Shown here: piece after piece, positions 31,371 through 42,876 of the stretch
Position numbering within the stretch: the first letter of the stretch is position 1
Layout of the letters: each line of letters begins with the position of its first letter
Assembly (NCBI GenBank): GCA_021292105.1
Contig: CM037870.1
Location: forward strand, 31,801,905 to 31,865,904
Direction of reading: 5' to 3'
Origin: Anadara kagoshimensis
Lineage: Eukaryota > Mollusca > Bivalvia > Arcoida > Arcidae
DNA length: 64,000 nt
The notes under the pieces: generated by a model
The model's database searches: none
What the model saw: the letters and a program-made list of their open reading frames with translations, nothing else
What the model was told of the DNA's origin: nothing
Translations under genes and position numbers: made by a program

Positions 31371-34300
31371 TTATCCGATGACTCCGCTTCCAGGGTTTCC
31401 TTGGCTTGGTTTTGTGGTTCTTCCGACATTAGGGATGACCATGAAGCCATTAAAGGTCGTGTACACTTCATTCCCAGCACCGTATAAGGCGTTACGTCCA
31501 GCACCTCTGGCTCGTAAGTACACTTCATCGTCTACAATAGATTTGTATTAAAAATTGGATAAAAAAAACAGTATGTCTTTTGGCAATAGTCAACCCCGAA
31601 ACGGCCGTCTATGGCGGGAAAATTAAAACAGGTTTAGTAATAATTATCACAACATAATTCAAAACAAACATACTAGTCAATGTCCAAATCACAACCCCAC
31701 AGCAAAGTATGTATTCTGGCAAATAAAGTTAAACTCGGGGACTTCCACCAGAGTACCAACCGAAATAGACAAAAATCAAAATGACTTAGCCTAGACTTAT
31801 CTAAACCCCATATGTTTCATGGCCGTCATCATAATATTGATGATAAATATTCCAAATTATCCTGGATATTTTTGACGTCGCATAGTTCCATGTTTCTTAC
31901 ATTCTCAATTTTGATTACACGTGTGACGGGTGTAGCTAGCGTTACAAGAAGTGCTTACCAGTTCACGTGTCGTAACTCAATTTGTCAGTTTCCAAAGGTG
32001 GCTTTGTTTTTTATCATATATCCCCTTTAGTAACATTAATTTCGTTATTAACTTGAGTAAAAACTTAACAATACTCGATCAGTTTTTTAAAATGAAATGA
32101 ATAGCGACAGATGATGGTGATGATGGCACTGAAGTGAACTTTTTAATATTTTGAAACATTTCGCACATTTTGTTCTTTTTGGTGATCAAAGGAAGCAACT
32201 ACATATAGCTTTTCACACTGTAAACATTATTGAAATCAGAAAATTGGAGCAGAGCAAGAGAGGTTTGTGTGTAATGTTTTTCTCAAAGACTGATTTTTTT
32301 TTCATGCGAAACCGGCATTTTGTCATCTTTCTCATCATTACAGCAATTTGTTAATGACAACTGGCCAATTTTTTAACCACAATTTCCCGTCATCATTGTT
32401 ATTTACTGCAATGTAAACTAAGATTCTGGCATTTCAGTCGGACAATGTTGAGAGTATAACTTATAGGCTTTAATCGGACATCTTAATTAGTTTTTCTGGA
32501 ATAGGGGAGACTAAATCTCATGTCAGTAGTGTTCCATATATATCTTGTTTTTGTTGTTCTCTCATTGAACTTCAAATATTCGGTTCCGTTTCTGTCATGT
32601 TTAAGTCCAACATCACCACCATTTCAACTGCCTGTTTTCATCTCACCCTTGAACACCAAGAGTTTAGTTATATTATGCCACACAGTCTTTAAATTAACCT
32701 GTCAGTTTGTCAAGGGATCATAACCAATTTCCCACAATGTTTCATCTTTATTTTCAGACGACAGTGGCTGTGCTTTATCTGGTTGGCTTCTAAGACCTTT
32801 ACATTTTATTTTTTTAACGCCGAGACTGTAGCACCTGTCGGGTAGTTGCCACCACATCTGACGTTGAAAAGTTATACTGGTAATCGTTTTCTTGCATATA
32901 TCCATTAATGTCCCTATGAAAACTTGTAAAACTATCAGGTTTATAATCTCATCCATCCTTTTTTTCAATGAGAAGATGAAACATTCAATTCAAATAGATT
33001 AATCTCTGGAATTTCTCTGAAATCTGGGGTGCTTAAATCCTTTATTATTGAACTCTCTGTTTTACGGACATTGTTAGGAATTTGTTAATTCATTGAACGG
33101 ATTTTGACTATGGTGTATAACAGCATTACTGCACCCTACTCGACTATATCCAGGTATTTAGAGGTTGCGGTGGCCTAATGGATAATACGTCAGTCTACAA
33201 TCTCAGGGCCGGACTCTCACCGCTGTGAGCTCGAGTTCGAGTCCTGCTCAGACCACATGTGGGGAAAGTGATTGTTCCTTGCCGTTGGTATTTACTGGTT
33301 CAACTGGTATCAGTATAATGGACTGGGGGAGTGGTACGCTTGTCTGTGGCTTACTGACTCGGTGTGCTAGCACCTTAAAGTCGCCCTGAGTGCGCGCTAG
33401 TACAAGGCAGACCATACAACACACTTGCACTGCACATGCATACACGAAATTGTTTAAAGATTAATCCATAGAGATTAATAAAATAGTGCTCGTCGCGAAT
33501 AGCTGAAAAATTGCTGATGCTACGTTAGGCAATATTTAACCAACCAACCAAACAAATTTATTATTATAGTAATACTTACTTTCATCTAATGACAAGATGA
33601 CATGGTTGCCTATTTCTCTGTAGTCGTTAGCCGTGTGAGCATAACCAGTGACAATGTACTCATTATTCCTGTACAAATCAAGCTCTAACTGCTCGTTCTG
33701 TTGTGAGAGAGCATGGAACACAAAGTTGTACGTCCCGGCATGAGGACAGGTAAATACCCCAGTGTTGTTATCGTAGCCATTACCCATGTTGAGGAATATC
33801 CGATCAAATGTCACGTTAACTGCTTTAGCTAAAACAACCGGATGGGTCAATCCAGTGGAAAAAGCAACATAGTTTTCTGTATGAGCAACATGTCCTATAC
33901 GAAGCTGGTGTAAAAGTCCTGTAAAATACGGATAAACAGAATTTATCTAAATGTATAGTAGCACTTAATATGATGAAATGCTTAACTGGCACACAGTGTG
34001 TTCTTAAAATGTCAATGAAACAAGGGAGCTAGAAGACAAGTGTGCACTTGCCAATGCAATAGCCAAATGTAATAAAAAATCACGAAAACAACAATGTTTG
34101 AAAATATACTTTTACTTTAAAGGTATACATGTATTTATTATGAAAAAAGAACAACATTGTTATGTACCCATATACGAAAAACATTTACTTTTATGTTTTG
34201 GCAATCAAATCTTTATTGCTTTCGCATATAATATTATTTTGTTGTCTATTTTATACATGAACATTGCAAATCAAGTCCTTAACAATAAAAATTGACATTT

Positions 34301-34404
34301 GTCAAGAAGATTTTCGATAGAGTAATATTACCTTGTGAAAAACTACCAGCACAAATACCAATGCATCCAGCACATAGTGCCAATATCAATTTAACGGACG
34401 TCAT
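31371..34404 (-). CDS. Secreted C1q-domain protein (190 aa, 3 exons)
   Basis: Predicted soluble recognition protein of the collagen-free C1q type that is greatly expanded in bivalves, where such proteins act as immune lectin-like molecules. In transcript order the exons are 34404-34332, 33918-33580 and 31531-31371, with GT..AG junctions, both phase 1. Residues 1-20 are a signal peptide (MTSVKLILALCAGCIGICAG). The C1q domain starts near HTENYVAFST and has the family landmarks VTFDRIFLNMGNGYD, GVFTCPHAGTYNFVFHAL, LDLYRNNEYIV, LSLDENDEVYLRA and VYTTFNGFMV. It is followed by a 20-residue Gly/Pro/Thr-rich tail ending GSGVIG. There is no collagen repeat and no coiled coil. The gene is divergent to the second C1q gene at 37352-42074. 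Confidence 0.9.
31597..31640 (+). repeat. ACGGCCGTCTAG repeat fragment
   Basis: Only CCCCGAAACGGCCGTCTATG and the following AAAATTAAAAC remain. It lies in intron 2 of the minus-strand C1q gene. Confidence 0.45.
31665..32010. mobile_element. Two LINE-like 3' ends in opposite orientation
   Basis: An inverted tail lies at 31665-31755 (AAACATACTAGTCAATGTCC onward). A forward copy lies at about 31790-32010, with RT-end traces (GGCCGTCATCATAATATTGA) and the tail GTGTAGCTAGCGTTACAAG. Both are intronic in the C1q gene. Confidence 0.6.
33161..33552 (+). mobile_element. tRNA-headed SINE, family A
   Basis: GCGGTGGCCTAATGGATAAT (A box) and GAGCTCGAGTTCGAGTCC (B box) are followed by the same body as the 9508 copy and the tail TTTAACCAACCAACCAAAC. 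It sits antisense in intron 2 of the C1q gene and ends 27 nt from the exon 2 donor. Confidence 0.8.
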
Positions 34405-34823
34405 TTTTCTAAAAACACAACAAAAATATACATGTGATTAGCAACATCCAGGATCCCCAACGAAATTACAAAACAGATGTGAATTAAACAAACATATAAA
34501 TAAATAAGTAAATAAATTAATTAATTTATTTATTTATTTATTTATCAAAATTAAAACAATACTTTTGGATATTACTAATTATAAACTTTCTTTCTTTGTA
34601 TACAAATTGAAAAAGGGAACCGATGGCAAATTAAAGTTCTAGATCTCGTAAGACCCCAGTTGACCCATCTATGTTCTGACCCTCGTATCATATTGAATAT
34701 GTATATGTTGGGTTATAATATTTTTGCTTTATGCCAACAAATATTATTAACTGTTTCCTAGCAGTTTTTACAGAACTGAATTAAGTATTAAACCGGCAAA
34801 TAGGAATACCTCATTAAGCATAA

Positions 34824-34826
<3 letters not shown>

Positions 34827-34870
<44 letters not shown>
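34827..34870. repeat. (GT)n microsatellite
   Basis: An uninterrupted run of about 22 GT units in the spacer between the C1q genes. Confidence 0.95.
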
Positions 34871-35155
34871 TTACATATTTTAGATCTATATTAAAAGATA
34901 TTGTATTATTTTTAAAATTCAAAATTTTAGAATTTTATATTTATTATAAGACCCTACCTGTCCTTGTAGTTGTTTTAATATATAGAAATAGGTCGATAGA
35001 TTAAGATAACAATCCCTTGGTGGGAAAATATACAGATGTGTCTTTATTTTTCCAAAATCCTAAAGCTAAAAGCAAGCCAAATGCGACTTTCACCCCCACC
35101 CCCACCCCCCGATCCTGTAGTTATAGTGCGGGTTTGAGCTTTTTTCTTCAAGATA

Positions 35156-35316
35156 CAGTCAAACCTGTCTATAAATGCCACCCAAGGGAACCAGTAACAT
35201 TGGCCTTTATGGGCAGGTGACCTGTATATACAGGTTCAAATTATATGAATAAAGAACAGAATACAATTCTACAGGTGGTCCTAATATAAAGATGGTCTTT
35301 AGGGCAGGTTGGACTG
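35156..35316. mobile_element. Tc1/mariner-type MITE, copy 1
   Basis: It is flanked by TA on both sides. The ends are CAGTCAAACCTGTCTATAAA and, at the right, GGGCAGGTTGGACTG. It is 161 bp with no coding capacity. Copy 2 at 36488-36665 is its reverse complement. Confidence 0.75.
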
Positions 35317-36209
35317 TATTGATTTTGTTTTATCTTGTCTGTTTAAACCGTATTTATTTAATGTGGGTTTATTTATTAAAAAAACTAACATTTTATTTAT
35401 TTATTTGTTTGATGTTACGTGCATAAAGCATAGACTTATTTAAAACACTAAAATTTGTTTTAGCACCACTTGTAGTGAAGGAAAAACCATTATAGGTGGT
35501 CACTTGACCTTATTGCACTACATAAGGAAACTGAAGTATGGAAAGGTCATAGTTCTAGCCATTGGTCAAACTAGTGAAATTAATTTTATTCTTTTTAAGC
35601 GTCATAATTCTGCAAAGTTTTCGTTTGTTAATCATTTCCGATACATTCAACAACAAAAAAAAAATATCAGAATTTTTCACATTTGTCAATTTTAATGAAA
35701 TACGGGAGTATAAGTTTGTTAGAATGTTTTTCATTTCCATCCATTTCACTTTTTCTTTATAATAGGCATGTAGATTATAAATGCTGTGTAAAAGTCGTGG
35801 GTACTGCCGTCGGTGGTGTCATCGCCGTACATTGCGTTTCGTAAATTCGAGAGAAGTTGGATTCCTTATCATTTCTGTGTCAAGTATATGTAATACCTAA
35901 TCTACAATATGTTCTTTTCACATACATTTAGTAATAAGAACTTTGTATGAGGTTTGGATCAATAACGAAAATGTAAGAATGTTTATTATTATTATTTTAT
36001 TAACATTTTAAATAACACTGTCAAAATCAGCTAAACTTGTAATGGCTTTTTATTGGATAAATAAGACAAGTGTTAAATACAAAAAAGTTTTTTTCACACA
36101 ATACGCAAGTAGTTTAGAATAAAAATTCTTTCGATGAAGCATTACGGAAGTCGAAACGATATTTTAGGGCTATTGTTTTATATATAACAAGTTGGGTGTT
36201 TTAGGCTCT

Positions 36210-36455
36210 ACAAAAATACTGCGTAAATGGGAGGTCGTAGGTTCGAACTCTGATTAAGTCTGACCCAAGATTTGTAAGTTGGTATTGACTGTTCTTTGGC
36301 CAAGCAATTGGCATGATGAAATGAAAGTTACGGTTATATCGGGCAACGCAGAGGCAAAATTTTTTGCACCTTTGCCTATAGCTGGCGACGTCTCGATATA
36401 AGTGAAATATTCTTTACTGGGACGTTAAACAGCATTACTCTACTCAACTCTACAA
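36210..36455 (+). mobile_element. tRNA-headed SINE, family B, degraded
   Basis: A degraded B box (GTAGGTTCGAACTCTGATT) is followed by a body with an internal deletion (GGGCAACGCAGAGGCAAAAT) and the end ACTGGGACGTTAAACAGCAT. Confidence 0.65.
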
Positions 36456-36487
36456 GCTTATTTAAATCACAGCCATTGAACAACATA

Positions 36488-36665
36488 CAGTCCAACCTGC
36501 CTTGAATGCTACTTCTATTTAAGCTTCACCTGCTTATAAAAGCCAGTAGAATTGTATCCTAATTGTTCTTTATTCATATTATTTGAACCTGTATATAAAG
36601 GCACCTTTCCATAAAGGCCACTTTTACTTGTTCCCTTGGGTGGCCTTTATAGACAGGTTTGACTG
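36488..36665. mobile_element. Tc1/mariner-type MITE, copy 2 (inverted)
   Basis: It is flanked by TA. The ends are CAGTCCAACCTGCCTTGAAT and ATAGACAGGTTTGACTG. It lies in inverted orientation to copy 1 with 1.2 kb between them. Confidence 0.75.
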
Positions 36666-37013
36666 TATTTGCTATTACAACAACCGCCTAAAATCTTTAA
36701 TATGAATGATGGGTTTTCTTGCCTTTAACTTGGGTTTTTCATGTTACTTGTAATTTTTTTCTTTGTGTCCATTAATCACAATAGGTTATGTAGATACATG
36801 TAGTACAATTTGTATGTAAGCTGGGTACATAACATATATACCCCACGTTGGAAGTCCAATATATGGTGTACCTGGTATTAAAACTGTTTATGTAGAAGCT
36901 TTAAAAGCGATCCTTGCAAGTTATTGTTTGTTGTTTCCTACAGAAATACAGAATTAGAAGCGCAGCAAATACTTATGATATTGGTTATAGCAACGTCTTC
37001 TTTAGACTAGCAC

Positions 37014-37293
37014 CTGGCCCAAGTTTCACAATCATTCCTTAGCTATTTTCCTTAACTTAAATCTTGCAAAATTTCAAATCTTTATAATGTTGTTAATTTT
37101 CAAGATATTCGGGAACTTAAGGTGTTATTTTGAAGATCATTGCTAGATTAAAACATTTGCATTAGTTTTGACAAAAATATTCAGCAGTAATTCCAGAAAT
37201 AGATAAACAAAATTTGTTTAATTTAAGTGGAGGGAAATCTTAAAATTTAAGTGAAGGAAAATCTTAGATATGGAATTATTGTGAAACCGGGGA
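37014..37293. mobile_element. MITE with GGTTTCACAA ends, copy 2
   Basis: Its ends, AGTTTCACAATCATTCCTTA and AATTATTGTGAAACCGGGG, match the 20605-20860 copy. It ends 59 bp before the ATG of the plus-strand C1q gene, so it overlaps the region where a promoter or 5' UTR is expected. Confidence 0.7.
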
Positions 37294-37351
37294 CTGTAAT
37301 ACTATGAGATACAGTTCGTGTATAAGAACTCTTTTACTCTCTTGCAGCATT

Positions 37352-40300
37352 ATGTTGTCGATATTCCTTTGCTTGTGTTGTATTGCTGTCGCTGTGTCAG
37401 GTAAGTGAAAATTTCTGTTCTTTTGAATCATCTGAATATGAGGATTTATCTAACTTTAGACTAGTTTTTTTTATCTGATTTGACGAAATACAAGTTTTCT
37501 TGAAAACGTATGATACAGAATCTTGTATCACTACACTGTGGTGATACAACATTGGCGGTAAAGAACACGTGCACTTCTCATTGTGACGTCATTGGGAAAT
37601 CATTACTACAGAACATGTCATAGCATAGTACAGTGGTTTTCTGTGGTAAAATGTATTTTTTCACATAAAGTTTTTTTTTATTATTTTAAATAACCTAATT
37701 GGAAATGTTAGATAAAAATATTATATACACAGTGTGTATGTACAACCCTTCGTATCAGGTCTCTTCCTTTTTCGTAGCTGTATCACTAATCGTAGTGATA
37801 CGACTACGAAAAAAGGACTCGACCTGAACCGAGGGTTGTACATACACACTGTGTATATAATATGTATGTATCATTTTATAGTGAATCTTTCATCTAGATA
37901 CACTAACTTGTATACATGCTATTATGCCTTTATGGTTGAGCTTTTATAAATTCTATATTTGAACTAAATCTTACCAAAGATATGTTGTGACAGGTTTACA
38001 TCATGCTATTTGTATAACAATTTTATTGTTTAAAGGAATTTTTTCCAATCTTCTTAAAGCGTCAAGTTTTAATTTCACTTGGTATATAATGCAACCTTTA
38101 AGCATGCTACTTAACGCATCGGGGTTTTGTACATTTTCACTTGGTCTCATAGTAACAAGTGTTAGCGTTCTACCTGGGGACGTCGATCGCTTGCAACTGA
38201 ATGCACATAGCTATAGGTGTATAAAAGTTTGCAAAATAAGCTAGCTATATGAACATATCCAATCAGCTAATAGCTGACTTCATCTGTAACACCAGTACAC
38301 AGTATACATGTATGAATTGTTAACCTTGACCATTAAAAGTCATTTTACCCGTTTTATGGGATAAGTCGGTGATTGTACCCTCCGGAGCTACTTTTTGAAG
38401 TACAATAAATAATCTGAAAGTACCCATACTTACTTTAATAGCATTTCCATTATTAATAAACCATTGAACTGCGTTTATACTCCTTTGACTTCCATTGTGG
38501 TAGGGTGTTTTAATCAAGTTTACCGTAGTTTGTTTTGCATGACAATAGAAGTTATAGCACTATAAACATTTCTAGACAGTTCAATGGTTATATTTACATT
38601 TCACATTTTTTTAAAATCTTACTTTAGTTTTTAATTCTGAAATAACTTTAAAACACTGGTACTCGTGTACGGCATGTGTTTCCAATCGCTGGAACAGCTA
38701 ATCAATGACGTCACACAAGCGACGAAAGACATTAGCAATGGTATTTATTTAACCATTGACCTGTCTAGAATTGGCGTTTATAGTGCTATAACTGCCATTG
38801 CCGTGCAAAGCAAACTAAATCAGTTTGCTTTTCACGGCAATGGCAGTTAAACCGGTAACACTATAAACGCCAATTCTAGCCAGTTCAATTGTTATATTTT
38901 GTTCTTCAAAAAAACTTGTACGACATGTATTTTCAATCACTGGAACAGCCAATCAATGACGTCACGCGCATAGCCGCAAGGAAGAGATGAGTGACGTCAC
39001 ATTAGCAATGACATTAATTTTATACTCCGGTCTTAAACAAAGTTTAATACATTAAAACATCACAAATGTAAATATACCCCCATGATTACCATTTGGTCTC
39101 AATACATTAAAACATCACAAATGTGAACATGAATTTAACATATAAGCAGCAGACGTGAAGTCGGTAGAAAAGTTGAAAAAAAATGGACAATACGGTGTCA
39201 TTGCAGTAATTTTCGATTGATAATGCGTTTCCTAACTTTAAGACATGTGCAATACTTCATATTTGTTTCATACAATGTAGCGGCTGAAGAGTTTTTCTTT
39301 ATCTTCCAGAGCACCCGGTCTCATCTCCCTGGGTGCTTAACTACATTTGCTTGTTTTCAAAGTTTTTACTTTGTTTTGGGGATTGTGATTTGGACGTGGA
39401 TTGGTATGTTTCATTTTGATTTGTTTTATTATTGCACACATTTATATAATTTAAATTATTTTGTTTGTTAACAATGTCTAGGTGCAGGACAGGATGTGAC
39501 GGCGGTTGCCTTTTCAGCCGGTATCGACCGGATGTTGACTTATTCTCATAGCGAGAGGGTTGTTTTCAACAGACTATTTTCTAATGTTGGTGGAGGATAC
39601 GACTCTTTGACTGGGTTATTTAGATGTCCACAGAGTGGTATTTACGTCTTTGAAATTAACTCCCTCTCCCATCAGGTTAGTATGGCGTATTTGCTGTTAA
39701 GTGGTGATATTTTGGGAGCACTATGTATTTCTATATCCACCTGTGTGTAAACTATATGATTAAAATCATTATTTTAAGTTTCGGGTGATTGTGATTTTGA
39801 CATGGACTGGTATGTTTGTTTCATATTACTTTTGACTTTTATAAAATGAGTTTAAATCTAGAAAAAGAAAGAAATCTTTTAACACGTGGCGGGTGTAGCT
39901 AGCTAAACCGGAGGTGCTTACCCTTCCGAAGCACCCGGGCTAACATCCCTGGTTGGAGTTCACGTGTCTAACCTAACTTGTCAGTTCCAAAGTTTTTACT
40001 TTGCTTCTGGATTGTGATTCGGACATGGATTAGTATGTTTGTTTTTTATTAAATGTTCTAAGTATTATAGAATTTTTACCGTGACAAATCAAAAACACAT
40101 TGTCTCATCCGTCATGAACCTTTCTTAAATTTCTATTTTCTGTACATTGTATTTTGAAAATAAACTGGTTTGCATTTATTTCTTTTTTATGGCATATTTT
40201 AGCAAGGACATAGCCCTTTTTAAAAACTTAAGTTATCTCCCCTATTGGTCAGGTGGTTGTCAGTATACTACCCTGAAGTGATATGGCGCTCCCTTCGCGT

Positions 40301-40999
40301 ATTAGAGAGTTCAAAATCAAGGGCAGATAACAACGGGCTTTTAAAAGTGGCTATACACACGCCGCTTCATCATTGGTAAATAACTTCTATAAACAAGTAA
40401 AACTCGCAAACGTTTGTGTAATTTGTATAAATGTTGTGTGATATTTTTTTGCAGTTTAGGAGGTTATATTTAAAGAACATCTGTATGGTGTCAATACAGT
40501 TTAGGGGTTTCATTTCAAGACATTCAAACATCTGTATTGTGTCACTTGTATTTTGTGTAATATTCTCCGTTTATTTTAGGACAAAACTGTCTGGTTACAA
40601 CTTTACAAAAACTACAATTATGTAATATCAACATACGGGCACTCTGCAAGTGATTACGGATCATCTGGTAACTCGGTCGTCTTGAAATTAGCCAAAAGTG
40701 AGAACAACCATTACTTACTGTTACAACTCTCAAATTTGCTTTTATAATGTCTAAATCGAGTTTTGTTTTAAGTTTATAACTTTTTAGATTAAGTATTACT
40801 CTTAGGAACTACTGGTTCTAAAACAAAACTGTCCGTCGACTAATGCCTCCAGCCGTGCAATTGCAGCACCAAAACACACCGGCAAACCTTATGTGACATG
40901 TCCTTCATATGGACGGACAGATAGAAAGACAGACAGGAAATAGACATGGTGTTTCCTAGATTTAACCTAAAACGTTATTTGTTGGTTGTATAATAAGAG

Positions 41000-41044
<45 letters not shown>

Positions 41045-41853
41045 TAAAATGTAATTCGAATAAGTTTCAATTACCGTGGTAGAGATTCGACACCAATCTC
41101 TATGGAACTGAATATCTCAGCATACACGGATATTGAGCTACTCGACAAGTCAAACATTAATTACTTAAGTTAAGTAACACATTAGGTAAATACACTTAAC
41201 AATTGAACTGTTTTTAAATGGCGTTCATGGTCAATATGAACAATGCACGATAGCGTAATTGTGTATTACGTCACCAATATCGTCTTTGATTTGGTGCACA
41301 TCCACTGCATTGGACAGCGGACCGTCAAAGTCTTGTCCGATGATCTTAAAAAATTGCAACATGCATTAGAGGAATTATCTTATTCGGTGAATAAAATTTT
41401 CGATTTACACACGGAAATTCCCAATAGACTTTGTGAACTAAAGAACGAGTTAATCATAAAAAACAAAGACATTCTAACCCCAAAAAGTAAACCTAGGAAC
41501 ATAGAGGCAGCCATTTTGTTTACCAGGTTAAAGTTCCGGAATGGGTATTTTAAACGCAGTTATGCAGTCGTTTGGCATTTATAGTCCTATAAATGCCAAA
41601 AGTCTCAAATTGTAAGAAATAGGACACACGCAAGACTAATAAAAATATACGGCAGTGAAATCTAATATCAGAACAGGAGTCATATAAACGTCATGCATAT
41701 CCCCCGACAGGTAACGTAACGATTCTGCTAGGAAAGTGAATAGAAATGAAAATGATGAAAAAGTATAAAAATTTGGAATAGAACCCGACACCCTACAGAA
41801 AAAAAAATCTTCTAGCGATTTAATAATAAATACATAAAACAATAACCAAAGAG

Positions 41854-41909
<56 letters not shown>

Positions 41910-42074
41910 TTCCATTATTTATTTATTTGAACAGATGACGAGGTTTACGTGAAAGCTGTTGATCCCAAAAACGGCGCTGCCACGTCAATCTACGGAGCTA
42001 GTGATGAAGTCTACTCGACCTTTTCTGGCTATCTTCTCTCTCCAATATTTGAAGAGTATCCAGTTGTTGGATGA
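37352..42074 (+). CDS. Secreted C1q-domain protein (166 aa, 4 exons)
   Basis: Predicted soluble C1q-like recognition protein. The exons are 37352-37400, 39482-39675, 40580-40697 and 41935-42074, with phases 1, 0 and 1 and GT..AG throughout. Residues 1-16 are a short, Cys-rich signal peptide (MLSIFLCLCCIAVAVS). The C1q domain then covers nearly all of the protein: VTAVAFSAGIDRML, VVFNRLFSNVGGGYDS, GLFRCPQSGIYVFEINSL, LQLYKNYNYVIST, VVLKLAKNDEVYVKA and VYSTFSGYLLSP. There is no collagen stretch. Introns 1 and 3 sit at the same places as the two introns of the minus-strand paralogue; the phase 0 intron between SLSHQ and DKTVW is extra. The last exon follows a long (TTTA)n tract. Confidence 0.9.
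37718..37863. mobile_element. Near-perfect hairpin MITE
   Basis: The left arm (ATATTATATACACAGTGTGT, then ATGTACAACCCTTCG) is mirrored by the right arm (CGAGGGTTGTACATACACAC, then TGTGTATATAATAT). The centre is GTATCACTAATCGTAGTGATAC. It is about 146 bp and lies in intron 1 of the plus-strand C1q gene. Confidence 0.8.
38544..39130. repeat. Modular inverted-repeat element with TGACGTCA sites
   Basis: The unit has ends GTTATAGCACTATAAAC and GTTTATAGTGCTATAACT around a body with AATCAATGACGTCAC and GTGACGTCACATTAGCAATG. A hairpin spacer (TTTGCACGG-type arms at 38799-38850) separates it from a second body copy. Related arrays lie at 50030-50710 and 53290-53870. It is non-coding. Confidence 0.65.
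39305..39425 (+). mobile_element. LINE-like 3' tail fragment
   Basis: CCAGAGCACCCGGTCTCAT and TTTGGACGTGGATTGGTATG are the last blocks of the family. It ends about 57 nt before C1q exon 2. Confidence 0.55.
39778..40050 (+). mobile_element. LINE-like 3' tails, one short and one longer
   Basis: A fragment at 39778-39835 ends in GACATGGACTGGTATGTTTG. A better copy at 39882-40050 has GTGGCGGGTGTAGCTAGCTA and ends GGACATGGATTAGTATGTTT. Both lie in intron 2 of the plus-strand C1q gene. Confidence 0.65.
41000..41042. repeat. (TAA)n microsatellite
   Basis: About 14 TAA units in intron 3 of the plus-strand C1q gene. Confidence 0.95.
41571..41600. repeat. Perfect 14-bp inverted repeat with 2-nt loop
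   Basis: TTTGGCATTTATAG, then TC, then CTATAAATGCCAAA. It directly overlaps the end of an unexplained 113-codon open frame (41243-41584). Confidence 0.85.
41855..41930. repeat. (TTTA)n tract at a splice acceptor
   Basis: About 19 TTTA-type units run up to GAACAG, the 3' splice site of C1q exon 4, and make up its pyrimidine-rich region. Confidence 0.92.
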
Positions 42075-42414
42075 ACATTTTCTGATGATATCATTATGTC
42101 TTGTCATGATTAAAACCTTTTTGTGTACTCTTTGTATCTGAATTTTTATCGCAAATCGTAATGGTTGTCTCACAAGATCAAACAATATGGAAGTGGATGA
42201 CAAATATATTTGAATTTATTTATAAAATGTTTATTTATAAAAATGTGTATCAATCGATAATTGGTTGTAAAAAAGTGAGCTGGTTAGTTTCCTAATGGTA
42301 CTGAAATCATACTTATGGCCATCACCATTATGTTGTAAAATGAAGTCGTGTCCAAACGTAAAAGCATTTTATGAATAGTGTTCAATATATATATATATGT
42401 TAAATACAGTACAG

Positions 42415-42597
42415 GCCTGTCGAAAGATTAACACTGAGCTTACCAAAAGCAACCGAGTGACCGAAGTATGGATAGCCTGTAGCGGAAAAGTTGTAGAAAG
42501 AAAGATACCGGTTGCCAAAAAGATGCCCAGTTAACTTATGTACGATCGAGATGAACTGCCGATTCATTACTTACTAGTTGGTGTTAAACTTTCTACA
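42415..42597. mobile_element. MITE with CCTGTCGAAAG ends, copy 2
   Basis: CCTGTCGAAAGATTAACACT at the left and GGTGTTAAACTTTCTACAG at the right are diverged versions of the ends at 26751-26930. Confidence 0.6.
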
Positions 42598-42876
42598 GCA
42601 CTGTACTGTATGTCTTGTTTTGTGTCATTCTGTTTTAATTCTTGGTTGTATTTACTATCTACAAATACATGCTTTTCCAGATGTAAATTACGCTACAAAC
42701 AAACACAAACAAAATAAGAAATGTTTAAACTTGGAAAACTGACTATAACACTTCAGATTGAATGGTGTAAAGTGTCTTGTATATCCTAAATAAATGTCCT
42801 TGAAAAAAATGTCATTGGCAGCAACCAAGAACACAACACGATATATAAATTAATGAGAAGACCTCAAATAAGAAGT

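Larger units (their letters stand above)
34405..37351. other. Spacer between the divergent C1q genes
   Basis: This 2.9-kb interval has no supported gene. It holds a (GT)n tract (34827-34870), two inverted copies of a TA-flanked MITE (35156-35316, 36488-36665), a family B SINE fragment (36210-36455) and a GGTTTCACAA-ended MITE (37014-37293). The promoters of both C1q genes must lie here, but no element could be assigned with confidence. Confidence 0.6.

Noticed and set aside
38665-38850. ORFs in the 38.3-38.9 kb region
   Set aside because: They are translation of the modular inverted-repeat element, with no conserved protein in the three copies.
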